From the NCBI GenBank assembly GCA_002699125.1, contig PABI01000135.1, forward strand, positions 1 through 64,000: DNA of 64,000 bases, in the 5' to 3' direction. The position numbers were made by a program, and so were the translations under genes. Each line of letters starts with the position of its first letter. Position 1 is the stretch's first letter. The notes under the pieces are model-generated. The model saw only the letters and a program-made list of their open reading frames with translations, did not search any database and was not told where the DNA came from. This DNA comes from Anaerolineaceae bacterium. Its GTDB lineage: Bacteria > Chloroflexota > Anaerolineae > Promineifilales > Promineifilaceae. Positions 47,890 through 57,298 of the stretch are shown here, piece after piece.

Positions 47890-49305
47890 ATGTTAACACT
47901 GGGTCACTTCTTAGAAACATTATCCACTTACGAGCAGATCGGCAGCGAGCCGGCTGTTTCGCGAGTGGTGATGGACAGCCGCGAAGCGGAACCGAACAGC
48001 CTGTTTGTTGCCTACAAAGGAGCCAACGTAGACGGGCACGATTTCGTTGCGGAAGCTTTTACCCAGGGAGCGATTGCGGCGCTGGTAGAACGGCCCATAT
48101 CGGAGGAGTTCGCAACCATAGACTTGCGCACCGCCGAGCCGCCTGCTGCACCCTTCAGCGCGTCCGCGCCTGTTTGCCTGGTGGTTGAAGATTCCATAAC
48201 CGCCCTGCAGACGTCCGCCAAGGCGTGGCGCGCTCGCTTCCCTGTGGAAGTGATTGGCATCACCGGCAGCGTGGGCAAAACGTCCACCAAAGAACTCACC
48301 CACGCTGTGCTGGCCAATAAGTATCGCACCTTTAAATCACCCGGCAACCGCAACAGCATCCTGGGCCTGCCTCTAGCGCTGTTCGATTTGCAAGAAAGTG
48401 ACGAAAAAGCGGTTCTGGAAATGGCTATGTACACCATCGGTGAAATTGCTGCTTTGTGCGACATGACCAGCCCCAAAGTGGGCGTCGTTACGTTAGTCGG
48501 TGCCGTTCATTTGGAACGGGCCGGCAGCATGGAAAACATCGTCAAAGCGAAGCAGGAACTGGTAGAAGCACTGCCCGCCGACGGCACCGCCATTTTGAAC
48601 AAGGACGATGCCCTGGTGATGAGCATGGCTGAGCACACTCAGGCCAACATTTTTACCTACGGCCTGAACAATACGGCAGATCTCTGGGCCAGCCATATTC
48701 GCTCCAAGGGATTGGACGGCGTGCGCTTTACGCTGCACCATAAAAAGGAATCGATGGTGGTACAGGTACCGCTGCTGGGCCGCCACAGCGTGCACACCTC
48801 GCTGCGGGCAGCGGCAGTGGGACTGGTAGAAGGAATGACCTGGGACGAAATTTTGCACGGGCTGCGCAATACGGCCGTTCAACTGCGCCTCGTCACCGTC
48901 CCCGGCCCCAAGAACTCGCTCATCATCGACGACACCTACAACGCCAGCCCGGATTCTGTGCTGGCGGCGCTGAACTTGATGCATGATTTAGACGGCCGTT
49001 CCGTGGCTGTGTTGGGCGACATGCTGGAACTGGGTTATTTAGAAGAAGAAGGCCACCGGCAGGTTGGCCGCCGTGCCGCCGAGGTGGCCAAATTACTGGT
49101 CACCGTGGGGCAGCGGGCACGCTGGATTGGCGAGGAGGCGATTGCCAGCGGCCTGCCTAAAGATAAGGTAGTGATGGTGGATGATGCGGTGACGGCCGTA
49201 GCCACTCTGGAAGAACTCATCGAAGAAAACGACACGGTCCTGGTCAAAGGATCGTTAGGGATGCGTATGGATCAAATTATCAACGCCATTGGACGGTACG
49301 ACTGA
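47890..49305 (+). CDS. murF: UDP-N-acetylmuramoyl-tripeptide-D-alanyl-D-alanine ligase
   Basis: 471 aa. Mur ligase P-loop EVIGITGSVGKTSTKELTHAVL (about residues 117-138), GNRNSILGLPLALF, GAVHLERAGSMENIVKAKQEL and the terminal domain with IIDDTYNASPDSVLAALNLM and GDMLELG, the MurF-specific signatures. It adds D-Ala-D-Ala to UDP-MurNAc-tripeptide. It shares one base with the mraY start. MurE, which usually precedes it, is not in the cluster. Confidence 0.95.
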   Translation: MLTLGHFLETLSTYEQIGSEPAVSRVVMDSREAEPNSLFVAYKGANVDGHDFVAEAFTQGAIAALVERPISEEFATIDLRTAEPPAAPFSASAPVCLVVEDSITALQTSAKAWRARFPVEVIGITGSVGKTSTKELTHAVLANKYRTFKSPGNRNSILGLPLALFDLQESDEKAVLEMAMYTIGEIAALCDMTSPKVGVVTLVGAVHLERAGSMENIVKAKQELVEALPADGTAILNKDDALVMSMAEHTQANIFTYGLNNTADLWASHIRSKGLDGVRFTLHHKKESMVVQVPLLGRHSVHTSLRAAAVGLVEGMTWDEILHGLRNTAVQLRLVTVPGPKNSLIIDDTYNASPDSVLAALNLMHDLDGRSVAVLGDMLELGYLEEEGHRQVGRRAAEVAKLLVTVGQRARWIGEEAIASGLPKDKVVMVDDAVTAVATLEELIEENDTVLVKGSLGMRMDQIINAIGRYD

Positions 49306-50297
49306 TGGCTTTTGCATTAACCGTTGGCGGCGTCACTTTTCTCATGGCAGTCATCTGGGGCAGTCCCCTGGTAGAGCTCATGCGCCGCTTTAAGCTGGGT
49401 GCCCAGATTCGTATCGATGGCCCGCAAACCCACATGACCAAAATGGGCACGCCCACCATGGGCGGTATGCTTATTGTGGGCTGGATTGTGATTATTAGCA
49501 TTTTGGTCAACATTGTGCAGTTGGTACAGGCCACAGAAATTGCTGAAAGCGTGGTGATTCCTCTGGGCGTGCTGGTCGCCTACGCCATTTTGGGCGGCAT
49601 CGACGACTACCTGGGGCTGCACCCCCGCCCTCACGGCGAAAAAGGGATACGAGCCCGGGTAAAAATCTGGTTTCAGTTGGGAATTGCCCTGGTGGCTACC
49701 GTTGTTCTCTACTGGTTTGTCAACGATGGGCACGGTTGGGTAGCCATTCCCACGGTAGAACCGCTCATCGACATTGGCATTATTTACATTCCCATCGCCG
49801 TCATCGTCATCACCGGCACGGCCAATGCGGTCAACATCACCGACGGTCTGGATGGGCTGGCAGGCATCATCGCCGCCACGGCTTTTGCCGCCTATGGCAT
49901 TATCGCCGTGCTGCGCGACCAGCAATTTTTGGTTGTTTTTTGCTTTATCACCGTTGGGGCCTGTTTTGCCTTTTTGTGGTTCAACGCCCATCCGGCACAA
50001 ATGTTTATGGGCGACGTGGGCGCGCAAGCCCTGGGCGGCGCGCTCGGCGTCGTGGCCCTGATGACCAACCAATGGCTCATCTTGCCAATCATCGCCATTG
50101 TGCCCGTGACCACGCTGCTTTCCAGCACGCTTCAGGTGCTGTACTTCAAGCTCACCGGCGGCAAGCGGCTGTTTAAGATGGCCCCACTGCACCATCATTT
50201 TGAAGCGATTGGCTGGAGCGAAACGCAAATTGTGCAGCGCTGGTGGCTCATTGGCATTTTGAGCGCCATGATTGGTATTTCCCTGGCGCAGATTTAG
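49305..50297 (+). CDS. mraY: Phospho-N-acetylmuramoyl-pentapeptide transferase
   Basis: 330 aa, about ten TM segments. KMGTPTMGGMLI and GGIDDYLGL are the conserved aspartate-rich loops, TGTANAVNITDGLDGLAG is the MraY active-site region, and MGDVGAQALGGALG and LHHHFEAIGWSE are the remaining signatures. It transfers phospho-MurNAc-pentapeptide to undecaprenyl phosphate (lipid I). The ATG shares the A of the murF stop (TGATG). MurD follows after a repeat. Confidence 0.96.
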   Translation: MAFALTVGGVTFLMAVIWGSPLVELMRRFKLGAQIRIDGPQTHMTKMGTPTMGGMLIVGWIVIISILVNIVQLVQATEIAESVVIPLGVLVAYAILGGIDDYLGLHPRPHGEKGIRARVKIWFQLGIALVATVVLYWFVNDGHGWVAIPTVEPLIDIGIIYIPIAVIVITGTANAVNITDGLDGLAGIIAATAFAAYGIIAVLRDQQFLVVFCFITVGACFAFLWFNAHPAQMFMGDVGAQALGGALGVVALMTNQWLILPIIAIVPVTTLLSSTLQVLYFKLTGGKRLFKMAPLHHHFEAIGWSETQIVQRWWLIGILSAMIGISLAQI

Positions 50298-50352
50298 AGA
50301 TTAGGGATTGGAGAGTAGAGATTAATCTCCAATCTCCAGTCTCCAATCTTTG
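50298..50352. repeat. Spacer repeat before murD (TCTCCAATCTCC type)
   Basis: GAGATTAGGGATTGGAGAGTAGAGATT on the left pairs loosely with AATCTCCAATCTCCAGTC on the right. It ends 5 bp before the murD ATG. Confidence 0.6.
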
Positions 50353-50356
50353 AAAA

Positions 50357-51706
50357 ATGGACGAACTGGCAGGCAAACGCTTACTCATTCTCGGTCTGGC
50401 GCGGCAAGGCAAGGCATTGGCCCGATTTGCCGTCGAGGTGGACGCAAAGGTGACTATTACTGATTTGCGACCGCCAGAAAAACTACAGGATATGTTGGAC
50501 GAATTAAGTGACCTGGATATCCGGTATGTGTTGGGAGAACATCCTATGGAACTTGTAGACGAAGCAGACATTTTAGCCGTGAGCGGCGGAGTGCCATTGG
50601 AAGCACCGCTGGTGCAGGCCGCCCAGGCCAAAGGCGTGCCGATCACCAATGATTCTTTGGAATTTACGAAGCGGACGCCAACGGCCGTTATCGGCATCAC
50701 CGGTTCGGCAGGCAAAACCACCACCACGGCGCTCACGGGCGTCATGAGTCAGGTCGCCGGGCGGCGCACCTGGGTTGGCGGCAACATCGGCCAGCCGCTC
50801 ATCGCCGATCTGCACAAAATGGAACCAGATGACGTGGTGGTTCAAGAGCTGTCCAGCTTCCAATTAGAAATCTGGGACCGCAGCCCGCACATCGCCACCG
50901 TGCTCAACATCACGCCCAACCATCTGGACCGGCACAAGACGATGAAGGCGTACACCAACGCCAAAGCCAACATTTTGCGTCATCAGACGGCCGATGACAT
51001 TTCCGTTTTGTGCGCCGATGACCCCGGTTCGCTGGCACTTAGCGCCATTGCGCCGGGCAAACTGCGGCTGTTTAGTTTGGTGAATGAAGTGACGGAAGGG
51101 GCGTTTGTGAAAGACGGCCGTATCCTCATCCGCAACGGCGCAGAAAAAACCGTTTGTACAGTTGAAGATGTGCAATTGCGTGGTCGCCACAATTTGCTCA
51201 ACGTCCTGGCCGCCACCACCCTGGCCGACTCAGCCGGCATTCCGACCGAAGCCATTGCCCGGGCGATTCGCACTTTCACCGGCGTGGAGCACCGACTGGA
51301 ACTGGTGCGCACGCGGCGCGGTGTGCAGTGGATCAACGACTCGATTGCCACCGCCCCGGAACGGGCCATGGCGGCGCTGAATGCTTTCAACGAACCAATT
51401 ATTTTGCTGGCCGGTGGCCGCGACAAAGCAATGGAATGGGACGCCTGGGCTAAAAAAGTCACCCAGCGCGTGAAATCGGTCATCCTGTTTGGCGATCTGG
51501 CCGATGTGCTGGCCGAAAAGCTGGCCGATCAAGAGCATCCCGACTTTAAGCAGGTAAGTACGGTAGCTGAAGCAGTGGAATTGGCGGCGGGAACGGCCGT
51601 TTCTGGCAACATCGTTCTCCTTTCCCCCGGCGGCACCAGCTACGACGCCTTTAAGGATTTTGAGGAACGTGGTGAGTTGTTCCGGCAGTTGGTAAATGAG
51701 TTGTAA
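50357..51706 (+). CDS. murD: UDP-N-acetylmuramoylalanine-D-glutamate ligase
   Basis: 449 aa. ILGLARQGKALARFAVE start, P-loop AVIGITGSAGKTTTTALTGVM, NIGQPLIADL, SSFQLEIWDRSPHIATVLNITPNHLDRHKTM, VEHRLELVRTRRGVQWINDSIATAPERAMAAL and LLSPGGTSYDAFKDFEERGELFR are the MurD signatures. It adds D-Glu to UDP-MurNAc-L-Ala. The start has no ribosome site after the repeat; ftsW follows. Confidence 0.96.
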   Translation: MDELAGKRLLILGLARQGKALARFAVEVDAKVTITDLRPPEKLQDMLDELSDLDIRYVLGEHPMELVDEADILAVSGGVPLEAPLVQAAQAKGVPITNDSLEFTKRTPTAVIGITGSAGKTTTTALTGVMSQVAGRRTWVGGNIGQPLIADLHKMEPDDVVVQELSSFQLEIWDRSPHIATVLNITPNHLDRHKTMKAYTNAKANILRHQTADDISVLCADDPGSLALSAIAPGKLRLFSLVNEVTEGAFVKDGRILIRNGAEKTVCTVEDVQLRGRHNLLNVLAATTLADSAGIPTEAIARAIRTFTGVEHRLELVRTRRGVQWINDSIATAPERAMAALNAFNEPIILLAGGRDKAMEWDAWAKKVTQRVKSVILFGDLADVLAEKLADQEHPDFKQVSTVAEAVELAAGTAVSGNIVLLSPGGTSYDAFKDFEERGELFRQLVNEL

Positions 51707-51735
51707 AAATTTTGTAGCAAGATGAGTAAACAGGT

Positions 51736-52962
51736 ATGACAACAGTCAACATCGTCCGTAAAAGAAGCAATCGCGTCAATCCGGTTTTGCGCTTCCGGTT
51801 TGATTACTGGCTGCTGCTGGCCATTGCCGGGCTGCTGGTACTGGGCATGCTCATGGTCTACAGCACCACGTTCGATTACGGTCTGCGCTTTCAGGATGAT
51901 GCCACCTACTACTTCCGGCGGCAGTTTCTGGCGCTGGGGCTGGGGTTTTTGGCCATGGTGGGCGTGATGCAATTCGACTACCACATCCTGCGCCGCTTTT
52001 CGGTACCTTTTTTGGGCCTGACGCTGGTGGGGCTGTTGTTTGTCCTCTTCTTTACCTCTGCATCCAATCTTGGCGCGCAGCGTGGTTTGTACAACGATTC
52101 GTACCAGCCATCAGAGATTGCCAAGCTGTCCATGATTATTTACATCGCCCATTGGCTCTCCAGCAAGGGCGACCGCATCAAGCTGCTGACTTATGGCCTG
52201 CTGCCGTTTTCGGTGATTGTGGGCGTGGTTTGCGCCTTGATCGTGCGCCAGCCAGACTTAAGCACTGCCGGGCTCATTGCTCTGGTCAGCTTTACCCTCT
52301 TTTTCGTAGCCGGGGCCGATTGGCGGCAGTTCGCCGTAGCCGGACTGCTGGGCGGCACGGTCTTCCTGATTTTGATCAACACGCTGCCCCATGCCCAGGC
52401 GCGCGTTGATGCCTACACGCAGGCATTGTCTGACCCCAACCAGGCCAGCTGGCACGTGCAGCAGTCGCTCATTGCTTTGGGACGCGGCGGTTTCTTTGGC
52501 GTAGGCCTGGGCGAAAGCACGCAGAAGTTTGGCCCGCTGCCCTTTGCCCACACCGATGGCGTTTTTGCCATCCTGGGTGAGGAGCTGGGTTTGGCGGGCA
52601 CATTGCTGGTGGTGGCATTGTTAGGGATGCTGGTGTGGCGCGGGCTGCGCACGGCCGTACGCGCCCGGGACGGTTTCGGTTTTTTACTGGCTATGGGCAT
52701 CACTTGCTGGATTATCTTCCAGGCATTTATCAACATTGCGGTGATTACGGCCGTTATTCCCTTCACCGGCATTCCGCTGCCATTTTTGAGCTACGGCGGC
52801 ACCTCGTTAGCCATCACCATGGTGGGTGCGGGGATTTTGCTCAACGTCTCGCGGGATTCGGCGCTGCAAAAACGGCCGCAAACCAGCGATGTGCGTGAGC
52901 GGCGACAAAATACAGGCACATCCCGGCGGAGCAAACGGCCGTCGGCCACAGACAGGTTCTAA
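51736..52962 (+). CDS. ftsW: SEDS glycosyltransferase FtsW
   Basis: 408 aa, about ten TM segments. QPSEIAKLSMIIYIAHWLSSK, VRQPDLSTAGLIALV, GLGESTQKFGPLPFAHTDGVFAILGEELGLAG and LPFLSYGGTSLAITMVGAGILLNV are the SEDS signatures, including the acidic catalytic-loop region. It polymerises septal glycan from lipid II with its partner transpeptidase at 46154. The C-terminal tail is basic and Arg-rich. Start lies 29 bp after murD; murG starts 3 bp after its stop. Confidence 0.94.
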   Translation: MTTVNIVRKRSNRVNPVLRFRFDYWLLLAIAGLLVLGMLMVYSTTFDYGLRFQDDATYYFRRQFLALGLGFLAMVGVMQFDYHILRRFSVPFLGLTLVGLLFVLFFTSASNLGAQRGLYNDSYQPSEIAKLSMIIYIAHWLSSKGDRIKLLTYGLLPFSVIVGVVCALIVRQPDLSTAGLIALVSFTLFFVAGADWRQFAVAGLLGGTVFLILINTLPHAQARVDAYTQALSDPNQASWHVQQSLIALGRGGFFGVGLGESTQKFGPLPFAHTDGVFAILGEELGLAGTLLVVALLGMLVWRGLRTAVRARDGFGFLLAMGITCWIIFQAFINIAVITAVIPFTGIPLPFLSYGGTSLAITMVGAGILLNVSRDSALQKRPQTSDVRERRQNTGTSRRSKRPSATDRF

Positions 52963-52964
52963 AC

Positions 52965-54083
52965 ATGCGCGTACTTATTTGCGCTGGCGGCACCGGCGGC
53001 GGCATTTACCCCGCTCTGGCCGCCGTCACCGCATTACGCAACAAGAGCTTGCCCACGGAAAATATCTTGTGGGTAGGCACAAAGGGTGAAATGGAACAAA
53101 CGTTAGTCCCCAGAGCAGGCATACGGCTGGAAACCATCGTTGGTGGGGCTATTGCCGGCGTGCCGCTGCACCGTAAGCTGATCAACGGCAGCAAGCTGCT
53201 GCTCAGCATCGGCAAGGCGCTGCGGCTGGTGCGCCGCTTTCGTCCTGACGTCATGTTTATGACCGGCGGCTACATGGCGTTCCCCTTTACGCTGGCCTGC
53301 CGCTGGCTGGGCGTGCCCATAGCCATTTATTTGCCCGACTTGGAACCGGGGCAGTCGATTCAGTTTTCGCTGCGCTACGCCGAAAAAGTTGGGGCCACCA
53401 CCGATGGCTCAGCCCAATTTGTGCCTGCCAACAAACTGGTGGTGACGGGTTACCCTGTGCGGCCTGAGCTGCGCGAAAAGGCAAATTTGAGCCGAGAAGC
53501 GGCATTGGCTGCTTTTGATTTGCAGCCAGGCCGCCTCACCCTGCTGGTGTTTGGCGGCAGCCGTGGCGCGCAGGCGATCAATCGCGCGCTGATGAACATT
53601 TTGCCGGAGCTGCTGCAAACGATGCAGGTGATTCACATCAGCGGCACGTTTACCTGGGACGAGGTGGACGTGAATGCAAAGGCCTTGCCGGGTGAGCTGC
53701 GGGCATTTTATCGGCCGTATCCTTATTTGCACGATGACATGGGGCACGCTTTCCGCGCTGCCGACTTGGTGGTGGCCCGCGCCGGGGCCAGCATGTTGGG
53801 TGAAATGCCTGCCTTCAGCTTGCCGTCTATTTTGGTACCGCTGGCCTGGGCCTGGCGTTACCAGAAGGTAAATGCTGATTATTTGTGTGAGCGAGGAACG
53901 GCCGTCCAGCTCACCGACGAAACGTTAGACAAACAACTCCTGCCAACCATCCAAACGTTAATGGCAGACCCTGACAAATTGGCCCAAATGAGCCAGGCGG
54001 CCCGTGCTTTGGACGTTCCCAACGGGGCAGAAAACCTGGCAGCGCTCATTGAGAATGTGGCTAACAAGAATGGGAAGGAGTGA
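52965..54083 (+). CDS. murG: MurG-family GlcNAc transferase, divergent
   Basis: 372 aa, two GT-B Rossmann domains. It should add GlcNAc to lipid I. The first glycine loop is MRVLICAGGTGGGIYPALAA, with Gly where the canonical His of GGTGGH is found. The segment equivalent to the canonical HEQN is AIYLPDLEPGQ (about residues 120-130). The second domain is normal: LLVFGGSRGAQAINRAL, and a UDP-binding part VVARAGASMLGEMPAFSLPSILVPLAWA. Genetic position between ftsW and murC supports MurG. The substitutions are either a Chloroflexota feature or signal altered mechanism. Confidence 0.9.
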   Translation: MRVLICAGGTGGGIYPALAAVTALRNKSLPTENILWVGTKGEMEQTLVPRAGIRLETIVGGAIAGVPLHRKLINGSKLLLSIGKALRLVRRFRPDVMFMTGGYMAFPFTLACRWLGVPIAIYLPDLEPGQSIQFSLRYAEKVGATTDGSAQFVPANKLVVTGYPVRPELREKANLSREAALAAFDLQPGRLTLLVFGGSRGAQAINRALMNILPELLQTMQVIHISGTFTWDEVDVNAKALPGELRAFYRPYPYLHDDMGHAFRAADLVVARAGASMLGEMPAFSLPSILVPLAWAWRYQKVNADYLCERGTAVQLTDETLDKQLLPTIQTLMADPDKLAQMSQAARALDVPNGAENLAALIENVANKNGKE

Positions 54084-54087
54084 GAAG

Positions 54088-54666
54088 ATGCTAAGTTTGG
54101 GTACACTTTTTTGGTTAATGATTTTATTTTTTGCCATCATTGGTTCCCTGCGCGGTTGGACACGTGAAGTGATTGCCACCTCAGGGCTAATTCTATCTTT
54201 ATTTGCTATTAACCAGTTTGGCAGCCTGCTGCTGGGCTTTGCCCCAACCGGCGGCGCAATTCCGGTGGAACGGCAGCGATTTTACTACCTGGCAATTTTG
54301 CACTTGACAGTTGCCTTTTTTAGCTACCAGGGCCCCACCATTGCTGGTACCCGGCTGGGTGAAAAGCTGCGGGTACGCGATAATTTTCAGGACAAACTGC
54401 TGGGGCTAATTATTGGCGCTCTAAATGGTTATCTGATTGTCGGTTCGCTCTGGTCATTTTTGGAGTATCGGGCGCAGCCTGGAGGCGGCTGGCTGCGGTT
54501 ACCGGTCGGAGAACCTTACCCGTTTGACTTTACGGTTTTAACCCGGCCTGATTTTGCACTGGGGCTAGATTCATTGGTGGGGCGGCTGCCGCTGCCGCTG
54601 CTGGCACCCTATTTGCCGTTTTTGGTGGTGATTGTCTTTTTGTTTGTAATTATTGTGATGATTTAG
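54088..54666 (+). CDS. CvpA-family membrane protein
   Basis: 192 aa from the ATG at 54088, with GGAGTGAG upstream. Four to five TM segments: GTLFWLMILFFAIIGSLRGWTREVIATSGLILSLFAI, ILHLTVAFFSYQG, LLGLIIGALNGYLIVGSLWSFLEY and YLPFLVVIVFLFVIIVMI. The RGWTREVI and LLGLIIGALNG features are those of CvpA-like proteins, linked in other bacteria to septal or envelope functions. It lies between murG and murC, an unusual position in a dcw cluster, so a role in cell-wall synthesis is inferred. Confidence 0.75.
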   Translation: MLSLGTLFWLMILFFAIIGSLRGWTREVIATSGLILSLFAINQFGSLLLGFAPTGGAIPVERQRFYYLAILHLTVAFFSYQGPTIAGTRLGEKLRVRDNFQDKLLGLIIGALNGYLIVGSLWSFLEYRAQPGGGWLRLPVGEPYPFDFTVLTRPDFALGLDSLVGRLPLPLLAPYLPFLVVIVFLFVIIVMI

Positions 54667-54795
54667 CGGGAAATGTCATTCTGAGCACAGCGAAGAATCC
54701 CTCTAAACCTCGCCGGATAAGGTCTAAGGTTTGGAGCAAAGTATGCAGTGGATGAGGGTTTTTGGGATGCTTCACTTCGTTCAGCATGACAAATT
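54667..54795. repeat. GTCATTCTGAGC-type dispersed repeat before murC
   Basis: TGTCATTCTGAGC on the left and GTTCAGCATGACA on the right (inverted) enclose GAAGAATCC and TTCACTTCG, the well-known spacer repeat. It fills the 146-bp gap between the CvpA-like gene and murC. Confidence 0.75.
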
Positions 54796-54812
54796 AATTT
54801 GGAAGTATCGAC

Positions 54813-56261
54813 GTGATTCAGGATTTATTTTTAGAGATGAGTGACAAACCATTCACTTTGCAGCCAAATATGCACATTCATCTAATCGGCATCGGCGGTG
54901 CCGGCATCTCGGCGATTGCCAGGGTGCTGCTGGGGCGCGGCTTTACGATTTCCGGCTCGGATCAGCAAGCCAATGAAGTAACGGCCGCTCTCCAGGAAGC
55001 CGGTGCCACCATTTACCAGGGGCACAACGCCAGCAATATTGCCGGGGCTAAATTGGTCATCATCTCCTCCGCCATTCCTGAAGACAATCCCGAGCTGCAA
55101 GCCGCTCGTAAAGCCAACATCCCGGTGATGAAGCGGTCCGAATTTTTAGGTCTCCTGATGGCCGACCGGATTGGTATTGCCGTCGCCGGAACGCACGGCA
55201 AAACAACAACTACCGGCATGTTGGCCCACATTCTAATGGAAGCGGAGCTGGACCCAACGGTGATTGTCGGTGGCATTTTGCCTTCTTTGGGCAGCAACGG
55301 CCGTTTCGGTGAAGGCGACTACTTTGTGGTAGAAGCGGACGAATACGACAACATGTTCCTGGGCCTCAAACCAGAGGTAGCCATCATCCTCAACATCGAG
55401 CACGACCACCCGGACATTTTCCCGGATGAAGCCAGCTACCAGGCGGCCTTTGCCCAGTTTGCCGGGCTGCTGCCCCAAGGCGGCCATCTGGTCGCCTGCG
55501 CAACGGACCCGGAAACGGCCGTGCTCATTGACAACCTCGAACTGCCCGGCGTGCAGGTAAGCACCTACGCCATCGGCGTGGTCGAAGGCCAACAGCCCGA
55601 CGCCGACTATCTGGCGCTCGATTTGCGCTCTAACCAGCTGGGCGGCACCGACTTTCTGGTGGAAACCGAAGGGCAGATGATTGGCCTGGCCCGTCTGCGG
55701 CTGCCGGGCGAGCACAACGTACTCAACGCCCTGGCCGCCATTATCGTGGCTTCCGACTTGGGCATTGATTTCAACGTGATTCGCGCCGCGCTGGGCAGCT
55801 TTAGCGGGGTCAACCGCCGCTTCGAGACGATTGGCGAGGTGGCCAGCGTCACCATCATTGATGATTACGCCCACCACCCCACCGAGATTGAAGTAACGCT
55901 AAAGGCGGCGCGGCAGCGCTACCCGGGACGGCGCATTTGGGCAGTGTGGCAGCCGCACACTTTCAGCCGCACCAAGCTGCTGCTGGACAAGTTTGCCACC
56001 TGCTTTGCCGAAGCGGATCGGGTGGTGGCGCTGGATATTTATCGCAGCCGAGAACAAGATTCGTTGGGTGTGGATACGGCCGTTGTGCTGGAAGCGATGA
56101 AGCATCCGGCAGCGGTGCACATCCCCAACCTGGATGATGCGGCCAAATATATTTTGGATCGGGTACGGCCGCACGATGTGGTGGTGACATTGGGCGCCGG
56201 TGACAGCAACAAGGTAGCCCAGCAAATTTATACAGGCATTCAACTGTGGAGTGATGCATGA
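54813..56261 (+). CDS. murC: UDP-N-acetylmuramate-L-alanine ligase
   Basis: 482 aa from the GTG at 54813, with GGAAG 7 bp upstream (54801-54805). IHLIGIGGAGISAIARVLLGRGF is the MurC nucleotide-sensing start, the P-loop is GIAVAGTHGKTTTTGMLAHIL, followed by VVEADEYDNMFLGLKP, LNIEHDHPDIF, RRFETIGEVASVTIIDDYAHHPTEIEVTL and YRSREQDSLGVD. It adds L-Ala to UDP-MurNAc. The C-terminus overlaps murB by 4 bp (ATGA). Confidence 0.96.
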   Translation: MIQDLFLEMSDKPFTLQPNMHIHLIGIGGAGISAIARVLLGRGFTISGSDQQANEVTAALQEAGATIYQGHNASNIAGAKLVIISSAIPEDNPELQAARKANIPVMKRSEFLGLLMADRIGIAVAGTHGKTTTTGMLAHILMEAELDPTVIVGGILPSLGSNGRFGEGDYFVVEADEYDNMFLGLKPEVAIILNIEHDHPDIFPDEASYQAAFAQFAGLLPQGGHLVACATDPETAVLIDNLELPGVQVSTYAIGVVEGQQPDADYLALDLRSNQLGGTDFLVETEGQMIGLARLRLPGEHNVLNALAAIIVASDLGIDFNVIRAALGSFSGVNRRFETIGEVASVTIIDDYAHHPTEIEVTLKAARQRYPGRRIWAVWQPHTFSRTKLLLDKFATCFAEADRVVALDIYRSREQDSLGVDTAVVLEAMKHPAAVHIPNLDDAAKYILDRVRPHDVVVTLGAGDSNKVAQQIYTGIQLWSDA

Positions 56262-57214
56262 ACGTGAGAACCTCAATTCGGGAATCGGCCGTACTGGAAT
56301 TTCAGGCAGCGTTTGGCGACCGGCTGAAGCTGGATGAGCCGCTGGCGCGCTACACTTCGGCCCGCGTAGGCGGACCGGCCCAGCTATTTTTGGTGGTGAA
56401 TACGGCGGCAGAGTTGGAAACGGCCGTGACCATCGCCTACGAAAAACGGGTGCCCTACACGCTGCTGGGTGGCGGCTCCAACATTCTTGTCTCCGAACAG
56501 GGTATCGGCGGGCTGGTCATCATGAACAAGGCACGGGCGATCAACTTCCGCCACACGGGGGCCAGCGTTATTTGCACCGTGGAGTCGGGCATGAACCTTT
56601 CGTCGCTGGCGCGGCAGTGTATTGGCAAAGGGCTGGGCGGCCTGGAATGGGCCATCGGCGTCCCCGGCACGGTCGGTGGTGCAGTTGTGGGCAACTCCGG
56701 GGCGCATGGCTCCGACATGAACAGCAATTTACGTGCGGCCGTTATTTGGGAACCAGGTCGCGGTCAGCGTATCTACAGCAACAACGAGATGAATTACGGC
56801 TACCGCGACAGCGTCCTCAAGCAAGAGCAGGGGCGCGAGCTGTCCCGCCGCGTGGTCCTCAGCGCCGAGCTGGAGCTGACGCCAGAGCCGGTGGACGTGC
56901 TCATGGCCCGCGCCGACGGCTTTACCGCCCATCGCAAGCAAACCCAGCCAGGCGGTGCTACGGTCGGCTCCATGTTTAAAAATCCCGAAAATTATTACGC
57001 GGGCTATTTGATTGACGCCGCCGGTTTGAAAGGATTCCGCGTCGGCGGAGCACACATCTCGGAAAAGCACGCCAACTTTTTTGTCAACGAAGGCGAGGCA
57101 ACGGCCGAAGATATTCGCGCCCTCATCGCCGAAGCGTGGAACAGCGTTCGCGAGCAGTTTGGCGTGGAGCTGGAACTGGAAGTGGAACTGGTTGGTGATT
57201 GGAACTTTGAGTAA
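56258..57214 (+). CDS. murB: UDP-N-acetylenolpyruvoylglucosamine reductase
   Basis: 318 aa. PLARYTSARVGGPAQLFLVV, YTLLGGGSNILVSEQGIGGLVI and GLGGLEWAIGVPGTVGGAVVGNSGAHG are the FAD-binding and active-site blocks; QTQPGGATVGSMFKNPENYYAGYLIDAAGLKGFRVGGAHISEKHANFFVN carries the type I MurB C-terminal region with the catalytic Ser (GSMFKNP). It reduces enolpyruvyl-UDP-GlcNAc to UDP-MurNAc with NADPH. ATGA overlap with murC shows coupling. Confidence 0.96.
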   Translation: MNVRTSIRESAVLEFQAAFGDRLKLDEPLARYTSARVGGPAQLFLVVNTAAELETAVTIAYEKRVPYTLLGGGSNILVSEQGIGGLVIMNKARAINFRHTGASVICTVESGMNLSSLARQCIGKGLGGLEWAIGVPGTVGGAVVGNSGAHGSDMNSNLRAAVIWEPGRGQRIYSNNEMNYGYRDSVLKQEQGRELSRRVVLSAELELTPEPVDVLMARADGFTAHRKQTQPGGATVGSMFKNPENYYAGYLIDAAGLKGFRVGGAHISEKHANFFVNEGEATAEDIRALIAEAWNSVREQFGVELELEVELVGDWNFE

Positions 57215-57217
57215 TTG

Positions 57218-57296
57218 TGAATGGTTAATAATTGATTGTGAATGGTTAATGACTCCGTTCACAATTCACGATTCACAATTCACAATTCATAATTAT
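57218..57296. repeat. Spacer repeat before ddl (ATTCACAATTCAC type)
   Basis: GTGAATGGTTAATAATTGATTGTGAATGG on the left faces ATTCACGATTCACAATTCACAATTC on the right, an inverted pair built of repeated short words. It runs to the ATG and leaves no ribosome site. Confidence 0.65.
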
Positions 57297-57298
57297 TT

